From NCBI GenBank assembly GCA_003213595.1, contig QCMR01000001.1, positions 1 to 64,000 of the forward strand: DNA of 64,000 nt, written 5' to 3'. Shown here one piece after another: positions 21,068-30,425 of this stretch (positions within the stretch are counted from its first letter, which is position 1; each line of letters starts with the position of its first letter). The notes under the pieces were generated by a model, which was not told the DNA's origin, did no database searches, and saw only the letters and a program-made list of their open reading frames with translations. The DNA is from SAR86 cluster bacterium AG-422-E19. Its GTDB lineage: Bacteria; Pseudomonadota; Gammaproteobacteria; Magnimaribacterales; AG-339-G14. Made by a program: the position numbers and the translations under genes.

Positions 21068-22081
21068 AGTTGGGATATTTTATTTGCAATTAAATTATTA
21101 ATGGCTTCCACATGCTCGTCGTTATCATTTAAGCAAGCTATGTAATGGAAAGCCTCACCACCAGAATCTAGGAATATTTCCTTATTTTCTTCATCGATTT
21201 CTTCTATGGTTTCTAAACAATCCATACTAAACCCAGGCGATAAAATTAAGATTTTCTTTACTCCCTCTTCAGGTAATTTTTCCATCAATTCACTTGTATA
21301 AGGTTTTAACCATTCTCTTCCTGCCGCTGCCAATCTCGATTGAAAACTAGTAATGTACTGATTTTCTTCAAGCCCTAAAGCTTCTGCAACCAGGCGAGAA
21401 GTCTTCTGACAAAAACAATGGTAAGGATCTCCCTCATCAAAATATTTTTTTTGGAATGCCGTGATAAGAAAAAACTACCTTGTCTTGTTTTCCATAAAAT
21501 TCATGAGTTTTAATTGTGTTAGCTAATGAATTTATGTACTCAGAATTATCATGGTAGCCGCTCACAAAATGCAAACTAGGAACCCAGCGCCATCTTGAAA
21601 GAATTGCGCTCACCTTATCGAATATTGTTGCAGCAGTTACTGCAGAATATTGAGGAAACAAAGGTAGAAGTAAAATTTTACGACAATTTTTCTCCTTCAA
21701 ACTCAACAAAGCTTTTTCAATGCTTGGATTTCCATAGCGCATGGCTAATTCAAATTCTATAGATTCAGAATTTTCATTCAGGTTTTTTATCTTGCTTAAA
21801 AATCTCTTTGAATAAACCAGCAACGGCGAGCCTTCTTCAAGCCATACTGACTTATAAAGGGCTGCTGATTTTCTTGGTCTAAAAGGCAGAATAAAGAGAT
21901 TAAGTACCAACCACCAGATTATTTTTGGTACTTCTATGACTCTCGTATCTGATAAAAATTCTCTAAGGTATTTTCTTACATCTTTTGTAGAGTAACTATC
22001 TGGCGAACCGAGATTGCAGATAATTACACCAACTTTTTGTTTATCTTCGTGGGAAAAATTCTCTTCGCCTAAAAAACTCAT
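21064..22081 (-). CDS. hemH: Ferrochelatase, reading frame interrupted by +1 frameshift at A8 run (plus-strand T8 at 21445-21452)
   Basis: ORF 21437-22081 encodes N-terminus ending SYHGIPKKIF*; shifted frame continues YFDEGDPYHCFCQKTSRLVAEALGLEENQYITSFQSRLAAAGREWLKPYT... into ORF 21064-21333. Confidence 0.92.
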
Positions 22082-23151
22082 AAATAAGACCTTACTTTTT
22101 TCACAAAATGTTTAACATTTTCTTGGGGTGTGGTCTTGATAACGCCATGACCTAACCCACATACCCATCCTTTTCTATCCTCTATTGAAAGAGAGGAAAC
22201 TTCTTCTAGAAATAAATTTAAAGCTTTATCAAATTCGTTGAAATCCTGAGTGATGATTTTTTCACTAAAATTGCCTTGGATGAACCCATCATTCCTTTTT
22301 GCAAAAATATCTTGAATGCTGACATTTGAATCTACCCCAATTCCTGCAAAAGGAACTTCGAAACTATCAGATGCATCAAAGATATCATCATAAGAAATTC
22401 CGTCTTTTGCATAGTAGCCAACTTGATTTGGAAAAGACTTTACTAACTCATTTAAAACTTTATTGAGGTAAATAGATAAATCATCTTTAGCAAGCTGGTG
22501 TGCACAAGAATCAAAAATCATTACAAGTTCAGCTCCAGCCTGCAATTGCAAAGAAATGTTTTTATGTAAAAGAGGATAGATATACTCTTCCAAAATTGCC
22601 CATTGGTAACTTTCTATTTTTCCAATCTTGTCTAATTTATTTTTAGCTGAGGCAAAAGATAACAATGTCCATGGTCCGCCAATAAAGCCAATCATAGATT
22701 TATCGTCTGGAAGTAATTCCAAAGTTCTTTCTATTGCCTCCCCTTGGAATTCCAAAGAAGAAATAGGATTTTTATTGACAAGGATTCTAGAAGCATTTTC
22801 TTCTAATAGATGTTCTTTGAATATTGGTCCGGGGTCATAAATCAAATCCATACCCAAAGACTCCAAGGGAAAAAGAATGTCGCTGAATAAAATAGCGACA
22901 TCAAAGTCAAATTCTTCTATTGGACCTAAAGCAGTTTGAGCTGACAAGGCTGGAATTTTACAAAGCTCAACGAAAGAGTGAGATTTCTTGAGATTTTGAT
23001 AATGATTATGATATCTGCCAGCTTGACGCATAAACCATATCGGCGGAATTTCCTGAGGAACCCGATTCAAAGCATTTTGAAACCTGGAGTTACGCATATC
23101 AGAAATTATAGATTTTTTGCTATCTCTTTTGCGGCATAAGTTAAGATGCAA
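22078..23151 (-). CDS. hemE: Uroporphyrinogen decarboxylase; likely start ATG at 23097
   Basis: IWFMRQAGRYHNHYQ, DFDVAILFSDILFP, GPWTLLSFA, GLGHGVIKTTP. Confidence 0.95.
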   Translation of the reverse strand: MHLNLCRKRDSKKSIISDMRNSRFQNALNRVPQEIPPIWFMRQAGRYHNHYQNLKKSHSFVELCKIPALSAQTALGPIEEFDFDVAILFSDILFPLESLGMDLIYDPGPIFKEHLLEENASRILVNKNPISSLEFQGEAIERTLELLPDDKSMIGFIGGPWTLLSFASAKNKLDKIGKIESYQWAILEEYIYPLLHKNISLQLQAGAELVMIFDSCAHQLAKDDLSIYLNKVLNELVKSFPNQVGYYAKDGISYDDIFDASDSFEVPFAGIGVDSNVSIQDIFAKRNDGFIQGNFSEKIITQDFNEFDKALNLFLEEVSSLSIEDRKGWVCGLGHGVIKTTPQENVKHFVKKVRSYL

Positions 23152-24101
23152 TCCGCACCAGCTCGCTTAAATGAAAGAAGCGATTCAAATATTACTTCCT
23201 CACTTAGCCAGTTTTTTTCAATTGCAGCCTTCAACATAGCGTATTCTCCGCTTACTTGATAAACAAAGGTTGGCATTTGAAATTTTTCTTTAACTGCCTT
23301 TACAACATCAAGATAAGGCATACCTGGTTTTACCATAACAATATCAGCGCCTTCATTTATATCTAAGGCAACCTCGTGAAGAGCTTCATCAATGTTTGCA
23401 ACAGCCATTTGATAAGAGTCTTTTGTTTTATTTCCAAAAAATTTTGCAGATTCTACTGCTTCTTTAAAAGGACCATAGAACTTAGAACTGTATTTTGCTG
23501 AGTAAGCAAGAATCATAGTATTTATGAAGCCCTTTTCTTCAAGGGCTTTTCTTATGACTCCAACTCTGCCATCCATCATGTCAGATGGAGCAATGATGTC
23601 TGTACCTGCTAGAGCTAGCTTCAATGCCTGATCTTCTAGAATTTTGAGTGTCTCATCGTTGTCAACATCGCCGTCCAAATTTATTACCCCATCATGGCCA
23701 TGAGTTGTGTAAGGATCTAAAGCTACATCAGCAATAACTAAAATTTCAGGAAAATTTTGTTTTATTGTTTTTATGACGTTATTGAGAAAATTATTTTCAT
23801 TTACTGCCTCGGAACCTTTCTCGTCTTTCTTGTCTTCATCTATCACAGGAAAAATGGCTACCGCCTTGATACCTAAACTAACGAGTTCCGCGATTTCTTT
23901 GAGAATACTTTTATCTGAGTGTCTAAAAATTCCAACTAGAGATTCAATTTCTTCTTTTTCTTTTATGGATTCCTTAACAAAAATAGGCTGAATAAGGTCA
24001 TCAATGGATAATTTATTTTCTGCAACAAGATCTCTAATAGATTTATTCGATCGCAGTCTTCTCAGCCTAGAAAGAGGATATTTTCTTTTAAAATTTGCCA
24101 T
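23106..24101 (-). CDS. hemB: Delta-aminolevulinic acid dehydratase (porphobilinogen synthase), non-cysteine (Mg-type) metal site
   Basis: LIQPIFVKE, DVALDPYTTHGHDGV, APSDMMDGRVGVIR, YSAKYSSKFYGPF, VMVKPGMPYLDVV. Confidence 0.97.
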   Translation of the reverse strand: MANFKRKYPLSRLRRLRSNKSIRDLVAENKLSIDDLIQPIFVKESIKEKEEIESLVGIFRHSDKSILKEIAELVSLGIKAVAIFPVIDEDKKDEKGSEAVNENNFLNNVIKTIKQNFPEILVIADVALDPYTTHGHDGVINLDGDVDNDETLKILEDQALKLALAGTDIIAPSDMMDGRVGVIRKALEEKGFINTMILAYSAKYSSKFYGPFKEAVESAKFFGNKTKDSYQMAVANIDEALHEVALDINEGADIVMVKPGMPYLDVVKAVKEKFQMPTFVYQVSGEYAMLKAAIEKNWLSEEVIFESLLSFKRAGADCILTYAAKEIAKNL

Positions 24102-24123
24102 ATTGGGTAAACAGGTGCGTAGC

Positions 24124-25632
24124 TTACTTTGCTTCGTTTACTTTTTCCAGCCAGTCTTCATAGTTTAAAAAAGGCTTTATTTTATTGGGATATAGTTTGT
24201 TCAACTCATCAAAAGTTTTGCCCAAGCCACATGAATGTTCAGCATTTTCAATGCTTGGAAATCTTTTCAAAGCTTCTTTAAATGAACTGATAGACATCCA
24301 ATAGAAATGAGAATATTTGGATAAATCTTCTATCTCTTTTTCAGGCACTAATTTATAAGTTGCAATAAGTTTTTTATCTTTTGATTCTGAATCAACATGA
24401 GAGACCAAAAACCAATTTACCTCCTCAAGTAACGAGCTGGGTTGCGATTGTTCCTCTCCTAGGCTATCTGAAGTCCCATTCACCCATATTCCTTTCCTTG
24501 CTAATTTAAACCAGTTTTCAATGCCGCTTGTCCAAATGACATTTGACAAATCAATTGCTCTAACTTTTTCTATTGAACTTGCTCTTGAGATATACAAACC
24601 AGAATTTTTAATTGCTTCCATTTCTTTTATCCCTTCGTCAACCTTTGATCGGGAAAATAATTTAAAATCCTTTTTTGATTTCGGGTAGAAATCTTCGATT
24701 GGATTTTTGAATCCGGATAATTCTTTCTTGAAAGGAGAAAAAAACCTTTTATCAATGAGTTCATTTTCTGGCGTTAAGCCTTTCTCAGTGGTGATTTTTC
24801 CAAGAGGATGATTTTCTATGCTTACGCCTATTTTTTGATGACAGCCTCCGCCGTATTTTTTGAGTTTTTTTCTTTCCTCTTCTACATCTTTAAAAACATC
24901 TAAATCATTGATTTCATTGAGTAATTCAATTACTTCTTTATTACCTGATTTTATCTCGACAGCTAATGCTCCTTGGCCAGGCGCACAAGGATTTTGTGAA
25001 CAAGGAATTACCATCCACAAAAATTCATCTAAGTCCTTTTTAAAGGAATCTAATTCAGTTGTTATCTCTTCTATGGGGGATAAAAGTCGATCCAAAGCAG
25101 CCTTGGCTATTACCAAACCATCTGCATTTGAATCTTTAAGTTTTTGAACTCTGGTTAAAATATTTCCCCTGATATCACTAAAGCTGAAAGAGTTTATTTC
25201 AAAAGGAAAAGCTTTCTTTAAAAATTTTGATAGATTTTCTTGTCTTCTTGGAGATGACGTATAGATTTCTAATTTTTTCTTTTTGAAGGAACTTTTCTTG
25301 AAGATCAAAACATCTCTTGGATCAGCTCTTTTTATAGTTGCAGCAATTTCTGTCCCTTCTTCAAGATCAACTGGCAGATCTTTCCAGGAGTGAACGGCAA
25401 TATCTGCTTTTCCAGTTAATAATTCTTCTCGGATGTCTGAGGTAAAAACTCCCATTTCAGGCATTTTGTGCAGGGGTGTAGTTAAGTCTATATCGCCAGA
25501 AGTGTCTTTTGTCTTAAAAATAATTTTAATTTCAGGATATTTTTTTTTAATTACCTCAGAGACTTCTATTGCTTGAAGCTTTGCAAGAGAACTTTTTCTA
25601 GAAATGATAGTTAACTCATTCATTATAACCAA
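24124..25632 (-). CDS. hemC: Hydroxymethylbilane synthase with C-terminal uroporphyrinogen-III synthase-like domain (HemC-HemD-like)
   Basis: N-terminal HemC motifs (AVHSWKDLPVDL, TSSPRRQENL, APGQGALAVEI, YGGGCHQKIGV); about 180-aa extra C-terminus with VIWTSGIENWFKL and FYWMSISSFKEAL...CGLGKTFDEL resembling HemD. Confidence 0.88.
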   Translation of the reverse strand: MVIMNELTIISRKSSLAKLQAIEVSEVIKKKYPEIKIIFKTKDTSGDIDLTTPLHKMPEMGVFTSDIREELLTGKADIAVHSWKDLPVDLEEGTEIAATIKRADPRDVLIFKKSSFKKKKLEIYTSSPRRQENLSKFLKKAFPFEINSFSFSDIRGNILTRVQKLKDSNADGLVIAKAALDRLLSPIEEITTELDSFKKDLDEFLWMVIPCSQNPCAPGQGALAVEIKSGNKEVIELLNEINDLDVFKDVEEERKKLKKYGGGCHQKIGVSIENHPLGKITTEKGLTPENELIDKRFFSPFKKELSGFKNPIEDFYPKSKKDFKLFSRSKVDEGIKEMEAIKNSGLYISRASSIEKVRAIDLSNVIWTSGIENWFKLARKGIWVNGTSDSLGEEQSQPSSLLEEVNWFLVSHVDSESKDKKLIATYKLVPEKEIEDLSKYSHFYWMSISSFKEALKRFPSIENAEHSCGLGKTFDELNKLYPNKIKPFLNYEDWLEKVNEAK

Positions 25633-25733
25633 TCCTTATAAACAACTATATTATTATAATTCCCTAAAATCTAAATATTTAGTTTGAACTCTTTTACGTC
25701 TATAGTAATGTTCAAATTCCTTTTGGAGATGAA

Positions 25734-26984
25734 ATGAACTACAAAAAATATTTTTCCGATGAGTTGACCTCTTTAAAGTCGCAAGGTCTTTACAGAAAAT
25801 TCAGAGAAATAAATCGAGATAAAAAACATTTCCCAAAAGCCACTGAAAGATTCGAAGGCTCCGAAAGACCTGTTGAAGTCTGGTGCAGTAACGACTACTT
25901 AAATTTGAGCCAACACCCAGAAGTTATAAAAAGATCCATTGAAGTTATTGAAGAATTGGGGACCGGTTCTGGCGGCACAAGAAATATTTCTGGAACTTCG
26001 TCATATCATGCCGACTTGGAAAAAGAGCTTGCCGAACTTCATAATAAAGAATCCAGTCTGATCTTCCCTTCTGCATATACAGCTAACCAGTCCACTCTTT
26101 GGACGCTATGTAAAAAACTTGAAGGTATCGAGGTATTCTCCGATGAACTAAATCACGCTTCTATGATTCAAGGTATCAAAAACGCTAACGTTCCTTGTCA
26201 TATTTTTCGTCACAATGATGTCGATCATCTAAAAGAATTGTTAAATACCTCCAATGCCAGTGTGCCTAAACTCATAGTTTTAGAATCTCTTTATTCTATG
26301 GAAGGTTTGCGATCACCTCTCAAACAAATCGTTTCCTTGGCAAAAGAATTCAACGCTTTAACTTATCTCGATGAAGTTCACTCTGTTGGTCTTTATGGGT
26401 CAGAAGGCAGAGGAATTGCAGAAGAGCAAAACGTTAGCGACGAAATAGACATCATAAACGGTACTTTATCTAAAGCTTTTGGCCAAATGGGTGGCTATGT
26501 TGCTGCCAGTTCCGACATTATTGATTTCATAAGAAGTTTTGCTCCTGGTTTTATCTTTACTTCTTCTGCAAACCCAAGTATTGCAGCTGCTTCTATTAAG
26601 GCCATTGAAGTAGCAAAAAAGTCTGAAAATCTTAGAGAAGACATTAGACAAAATTCTGATTTAATAAGAACTGGGTTAAGAGATTTGGAAATTCCTCATC
26701 TCGACAATGACAGTCACATCATTCCCATTCATCTTGAAGATCCGAGACTGTGTAAAAATGCTGCTAATCTTCTTATCGAAGATCATGGAATTTACATTCA
26801 GCCAGTATTTTACCCAACGGTTCCAAAAGGCGATGAAAGATTTAGAGTTACTATTACACCCAAACACCAATCAGAAGATATCGAGAGGTTCTTATCTTCA
26901 TTAAATCAGGTTTGGGATAAATTAAGTTTAAGAAGAGAAAGCTACGCATCCGGCCAAAAACCTCAAGTTACAAAAATTTACTAA
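25734..26984 (+). CDS. hemA: 5-aminolevulinate synthase (Shemin/C4 pathway)
   Basis: VEVWCSNDYLNLSQHPEV, GTGSGGTRNISGTSSYHADLEKELA, FSDELNHASMIQGIK, YLDEVHSVGLYGSEGRG, INGTLSKAFGQMGGYVA; alpha-oxoamine synthase fold, adjacent to heme genes. Confidence 0.93.
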   Translation: MNYKKYFSDELTSLKSQGLYRKFREINRDKKHFPKATERFEGSERPVEVWCSNDYLNLSQHPEVIKRSIEVIEELGTGSGGTRNISGTSSYHADLEKELAELHNKESSLIFPSAYTANQSTLWTLCKKLEGIEVFSDELNHASMIQGIKNANVPCHIFRHNDVDHLKELLNTSNASVPKLIVLESLYSMEGLRSPLKQIVSLAKEFNALTYLDEVHSVGLYGSEGRGIAEEQNVSDEIDIINGTLSKAFGQMGGYVAASSDIIDFIRSFAPGFIFTSSANPSIAAASIKAIEVAKKSENLREDIRQNSDLIRTGLRDLEIPHLDNDSHIIPIHLEDPRLCKNAANLLIEDHGIYIQPVFYPTVPKGDERFRVTITPKHQSEDIERFLSSLNQVWDKLSLRRESYASGQKPQVTKIY

Positions 26985-26995
26985 TTTAAAAGTCG

Positions 26996-27018
26996 AAATC
27001 CCGCCAATGGCGGGATTT
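26996..27018. terminator. Hairpin downstream of hemA
   Basis: Perfect inverted repeat AAATCCCGCC-AAT-GGCGGGATTT 12 bp after hemA stop; weak U-tract. Confidence 0.7.
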
Positions 27019-27140
27019 CTTCTCTCCAAAAAACTATATTGAAATATCAGGGGGAGATCTTTATGAGATCTGCCATGAGATGAAATGAAAAGGCGTCTCT
27101 AAAAATCCACATATCTCAATTTTCGTTTTTTTTCTGGAAG

Positions 27141-27208
27141 GAAAGCAACTCTTAAAAATATTTGAAATATCTTCCTGGATTATTTCAAAATATATAAAGT
27201 TGCTTTTC
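27141..27208. repeat. Long imperfect hairpin immediately downstream of TonB receptor gene
   Basis: Arms GAAAGCAACTCTTAAAAATATTTGAAATATC and GATTATTTCAAAATATATAAAGTTGCTTTTC, loop TTCCTG. Confidence 0.7.
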
Positions 27209-27226
27209 TTCGTTCTCTCCTAATGA

Positions 27227-29371
27227 TTAAAATCTTTTGCTGTAAGAAACTCTTACGTTTTGAGACTCACCTACTGAAACTTGATGGTCAGAGTGAGAAT
27301 GAGGATAATAAGTTTCATCACCTAGGTTTTCAATATTAATCCTTACAACATCGTTTTCACCTGGAGTAATTGTCATTGCCATATCTAACCTAGTGTAATC
27401 AGGTAATAATGGTCCAGATTCCGCATTAATATAGGATTCATCTTGGTATGTTGCTCCAAAGCTAATTGCAAACATGTCGTTAGCTTGGTGTGTATACCAC
27501 AACGAATAAGTGAGCTCAGGTATTTCCTTTGCTGCTCCCGATCCTTTCGATTTAGTAGCATCTACAGAAGCTAAGCCAAATCTAATAGCATTGTTATCAT
27601 TAACTTGGCCGTTAAGAGTTATTTCAAAACCATCGATTTCCAAACCTATTTCTCGTGTTTCTTCGCCAGTTCCATTATCAAAAGCAGTTGCTTTAGTCTG
27701 TTCACCTGTGAAATAAGCTAATGCAAGCGAGAGACCTGAATCAGTGTCATATTTAAAACCTAATTCAGTATTTTCAAAAACATCTGGATCAAACTTGCCA
27801 GAATCTCCTTTAAAAGTCTTATATTGTTCGCCCGAACGAGGTTGAAATGCCTCACTGTAGCTAAAGTATAGCGACATGTTTTCTTGAGGTTTAAAAATTA
27901 ATCCTAAGCGAGGTGAGAAAAGAGAATCTTTTTTCGTTAAGCTTGGATTAGTTCCATTTAAAGCTCCTTTGCCTGTTCCATCAACAGTTATGCCGTACTG
28001 TTTAATTGTAGTTTCAACTTCGTCATAACGACCACCTAGGATCATGTTCCACTGGTCTGCTAAGTCTATGTTCCCTTGAAGATAGAGTGAAGTAACTTCG
28101 ATGTCAGTATCAGATTGGTTGTTCAAATCAGATATATAATCGACATAAGTCACTTGGTCTTGAGTTACGTCTGCATCTGTCAATCCACCTGTTTCAAGCG
28201 TTCGTCTGTTCGTAAGATTTCCATTTGCTACATTAAAATTCATATTTCTGACTGGCATAAAGATTTCATTATCGTCTCTAGTAGAAGAGAAGTAAGTGTT
28301 GTAACGGTGGTTGTTGTTTTCAGTATCAACCATTTCAAAACCTACAGTTAATGTTCCTCGATCAAATTCATTTATGCTGCTTAAAGCAATGATTAAGCTT
28401 TCACGCATAGTTACATCACGATATCCATCCATCTTAGCTCCCATGGAAGCTGTGTAATCAGACACGTACAAGTTTTGATACATTTTTCTGAAATCGTTTG
28501 CAGTAACACTAAAATTAAGTTTTCCAGTATCAGAATAATTGTGATTCAGTGAGCCTTTTAAAATATTTGCTTCAAGCGTTGTTGTATTAAGGTCTTTAGT
28601 ACCAAAAACAATGTCTTTCATAGCATCAATTGGGCTTTTAGTTGCATCATCAGTTGGAATACCTCTATCAACGAATCTTTCGTGATCAGCGTATTCATAA
28701 GACAAATCTATAGTTGTCTCTGAGTCAACTTGAATTTTCATAGTCGGGTTAACACCTACTCTATCTCCACTAAACATGTCTCTGTGATTAGCAAGCGAAT
28801 CAACATGAACGTTTAAACGAAAAGCAACGTTATCGTTGACTATCATATTTCCGTCCATAGCAACGTCTCCGCCACCAAAAGAATCAATACCAGTGTCAAG
28901 AGAGCTAAAGGTTTCGCCAATTTGAGCAGTCTTAGAAACTCTGTTGATTAGACCACCAGTTCCGCCACGACCAAATAAAAGTGCATCACCACCTTTAAGT
29001 ATCTCAACTTGCTCAACGTTGTAAAGAGATCTGTAGTATTGAACGTCGTCTCTTACGCCATCTTGATAGAAGTCTGCAGTTGATCTAACACCTCTGAAGA
29101 CAACAGCATCTCTGTGACCCTCACCCTGAGAAGTATTTACTCCTGGGGTGTATCTAATTAAATCGCCTATTTGCCTGAATCCTTGGTTTCTAATGTCATC
29201 ATCAGTGATAACAGATACTGATTGAGGAACATCCAAAATCGGTACTGGGGGTTTAAGAGAGTTAACTTGATCTTTGTAAAGGACTTTGCCTTTAACCTCA
29301 AGTGTCTCATCTTGCGCATAAACCGCTGAAGTTGTAAAAACTAAAGCGAAAAGAAAAACAATTTTTTTCAT
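27227..29371 (-). CDS. TonB-dependent catecholate-siderophore-type receptor (Fiu/FhuA-like)
   Basis: Signal peptide, PVPILDVPQSVSVITDDDIRNQGFRQIGDLIRYTPGV plug, GRGGTGGLINRVSK, C-terminal VRVSYSKRF; Fur boxes upstream. Confidence 0.93.
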   Translation of the reverse strand: MKKIVFLFALVFTTSAVYAQDETLEVKGKVLYKDQVNSLKPPVPILDVPQSVSVITDDDIRNQGFRQIGDLIRYTPGVNTSQGEGHRDAVVFRGVRSTADFYQDGVRDDVQYYRSLYNVEQVEILKGGDALLFGRGGTGGLINRVSKTAQIGETFSSLDTGIDSFGGGDVAMDGNMIVNDNVAFRLNVHVDSLANHRDMFSGDRVGVNPTMKIQVDSETTIDLSYEYADHERFVDRGIPTDDATKSPIDAMKDIVFGTKDLNTTTLEANILKGSLNHNYSDTGKLNFSVTANDFRKMYQNLYVSDYTASMGAKMDGYRDVTMRESLIIALSSINEFDRGTLTVGFEMVDTENNNHRYNTYFSSTRDDNEIFMPVRNMNFNVANGNLTNRRTLETGGLTDADVTQDQVTYVDYISDLNNQSDTDIEVTSLYLQGNIDLADQWNMILGGRYDEVETTIKQYGITVDGTGKGALNGTNPSLTKKDSLFSPRLGLIFKPQENMSLYFSYSEAFQPRSGEQYKTFKGDSGKFDPDVFENTELGFKYDTDSGLSLALAYFTGEQTKATAFDNGTGEETREIGLEIDGFEITLNGQVNDNNAIRFGLASVDATKSKGSGAAKEIPELTYSLWYTHQANDMFAISFGATYQDESYINAESGPLLPDYTRLDMAMTITPGENDVVRINIENLGDETYYPHSHSDHQVSVGESQNVRVSYSKRF

Positions 29372-29404
29372 AATAAATTCATCTCCTAAATAAGATTGAT
29401 TATC

Positions 29405-29425
29405 AAATGATAATGATTATCATTT
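29405..29425. promoter_or_regulatory. Fur box
   Basis: Perfect palindrome AAATGATAAT-G-ATTATCATTT upstream of TonB receptor. Confidence 0.85.
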
Positions 29426-29439
29426 ATATTGTAAATGAA

Positions 29440-29458
29440 AATGAGAAACATTCTCATT
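29440..29458. promoter_or_regulatory. Second Fur-like box
   Basis: Inverted repeat AATGAGAA-ACA-TTCTCATT, 14 bp from first Fur box. Confidence 0.7.
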
Positions 29459-29487
29459 AAGATATATATTTATAACTTTTTTATTTT

Positions 29488-30378
29488 TTAAGCGTAAAAA
29501 CGTCGCCAGAAAGTAAGTCCAAGCAAAAGAGAAGCCAACCATGCAAAAAGTTCCACATAGTTTGGATTACTGTTGTAACCAAAAAATCCTTTTAAGAATG
29601 CGCCAACGCTTCCACTATCATGCATGATGTGTATGTATTTGCCCTGCCCTTTGATGTTGTAACTATAGAAAAAAGATTGATCATTTTCTCCAAGTTCTTC
29701 TTTGGGCTTTAAAATATCCCAAGGTCTGGATATTTCCTCTTTGCTTTCAAGACCAACCATTTGCAAATTATCGGATTTGACCAAATAACTTTCAATTTCA
29801 TGAGTGCCATAAGCAACCATGCCTGAAGCTAAAAATACCAACAACAATGTTGTCGCTTGGAAGAAAGATCTAATATTGAATCTTTTTCCTTGAATAACAA
29901 AGATATAAACCAAGATCAAAGCGGCGATGATTCCAGTAAAAAACCCTAAATAAGAAAAGCTTTGAGTCATCGAAAAACTAGCTAAAAGGAATACAACCGT
30001 TTCAAAACCCTCTCGAATCACTGAGAAAAAAACCAAAAAGAAAATTCCCCAGGACGAACTCATGGCAATAACTGACTGCTCTTCAAGTTGTTTACGATCA
30101 CTAACATGTTTTGAAAGCCAAAAAATTACATACCAAATAAAGCCTGCAGTTATGAACATAAAAATTCCTTCAAAGAGAGCTTTAAGAGAGTTGTTTCCCA
30201 GAGCCTGTTGCGCTGAAACAATAAAATAAGCGACCAAAATACTGGCAACAATTGATGTTAGAACAGCAAGCCATAGCTTTTGAGTTGAAGCGCCATTACT
30301 GGTTAGGAATAAATAAATTATTCCGACAATTAAGGCAGCTTCCAAAGTTTCTCTAAATAGGATAATAAATTCGTTCAT
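29488..30378 (-). CDS. FTR1/EfeU-family iron permease
   Basis: FRETLEAALIVGIIYLF and VIREGFETVVFLLASF (RExxE-type motifs), multiple TM segments. Confidence 0.9.
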   Translation of the reverse strand: MNEFIILFRETLEAALIVGIIYLFLTSNGASTQKLWLAVLTSIVASILVAYFIVSAQQALGNNSLKALFEGIFMFITAGFIWYVIFWLSKHVSDRKQLEEQSVIAMSSSWGIFFLVFFSVIREGFETVVFLLASFSMTQSFSYLGFFTGIIAALILVYIFVIQGKRFNIRSFFQATTLLLVFLASGMVAYGTHEIESYLVKSDNLQMVGLESKEEISRPWDILKPKEELGENDQSFFYSYNIKGQGKYIHIMHDSGSVGAFLKGFFGYNSNPNYVELFAWLASLLLGLTFWRRFYA

Positions 30379-30406
30379 AAAAATTTAGTGTGTTCTTGAA
30401 AATGTA

Positions 30407-30425
30407 AATGATAACTATTCTCATT
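30407..30425. promoter_or_regulatory. Fur-like box in divergent FTR1 / TonB receptor intergenic region
   Basis: AATGATAACTATTCTCATT, close to palindromic Fur consensus. Confidence 0.7.

Noticed and set aside
27061-27090. Two AGATCT palindromes (AGATCTTTATGAGATCT) after hemA
   Set aside because: Short and likely chance; not clearly linked to a promoter or to repeats elsewhere in the window.
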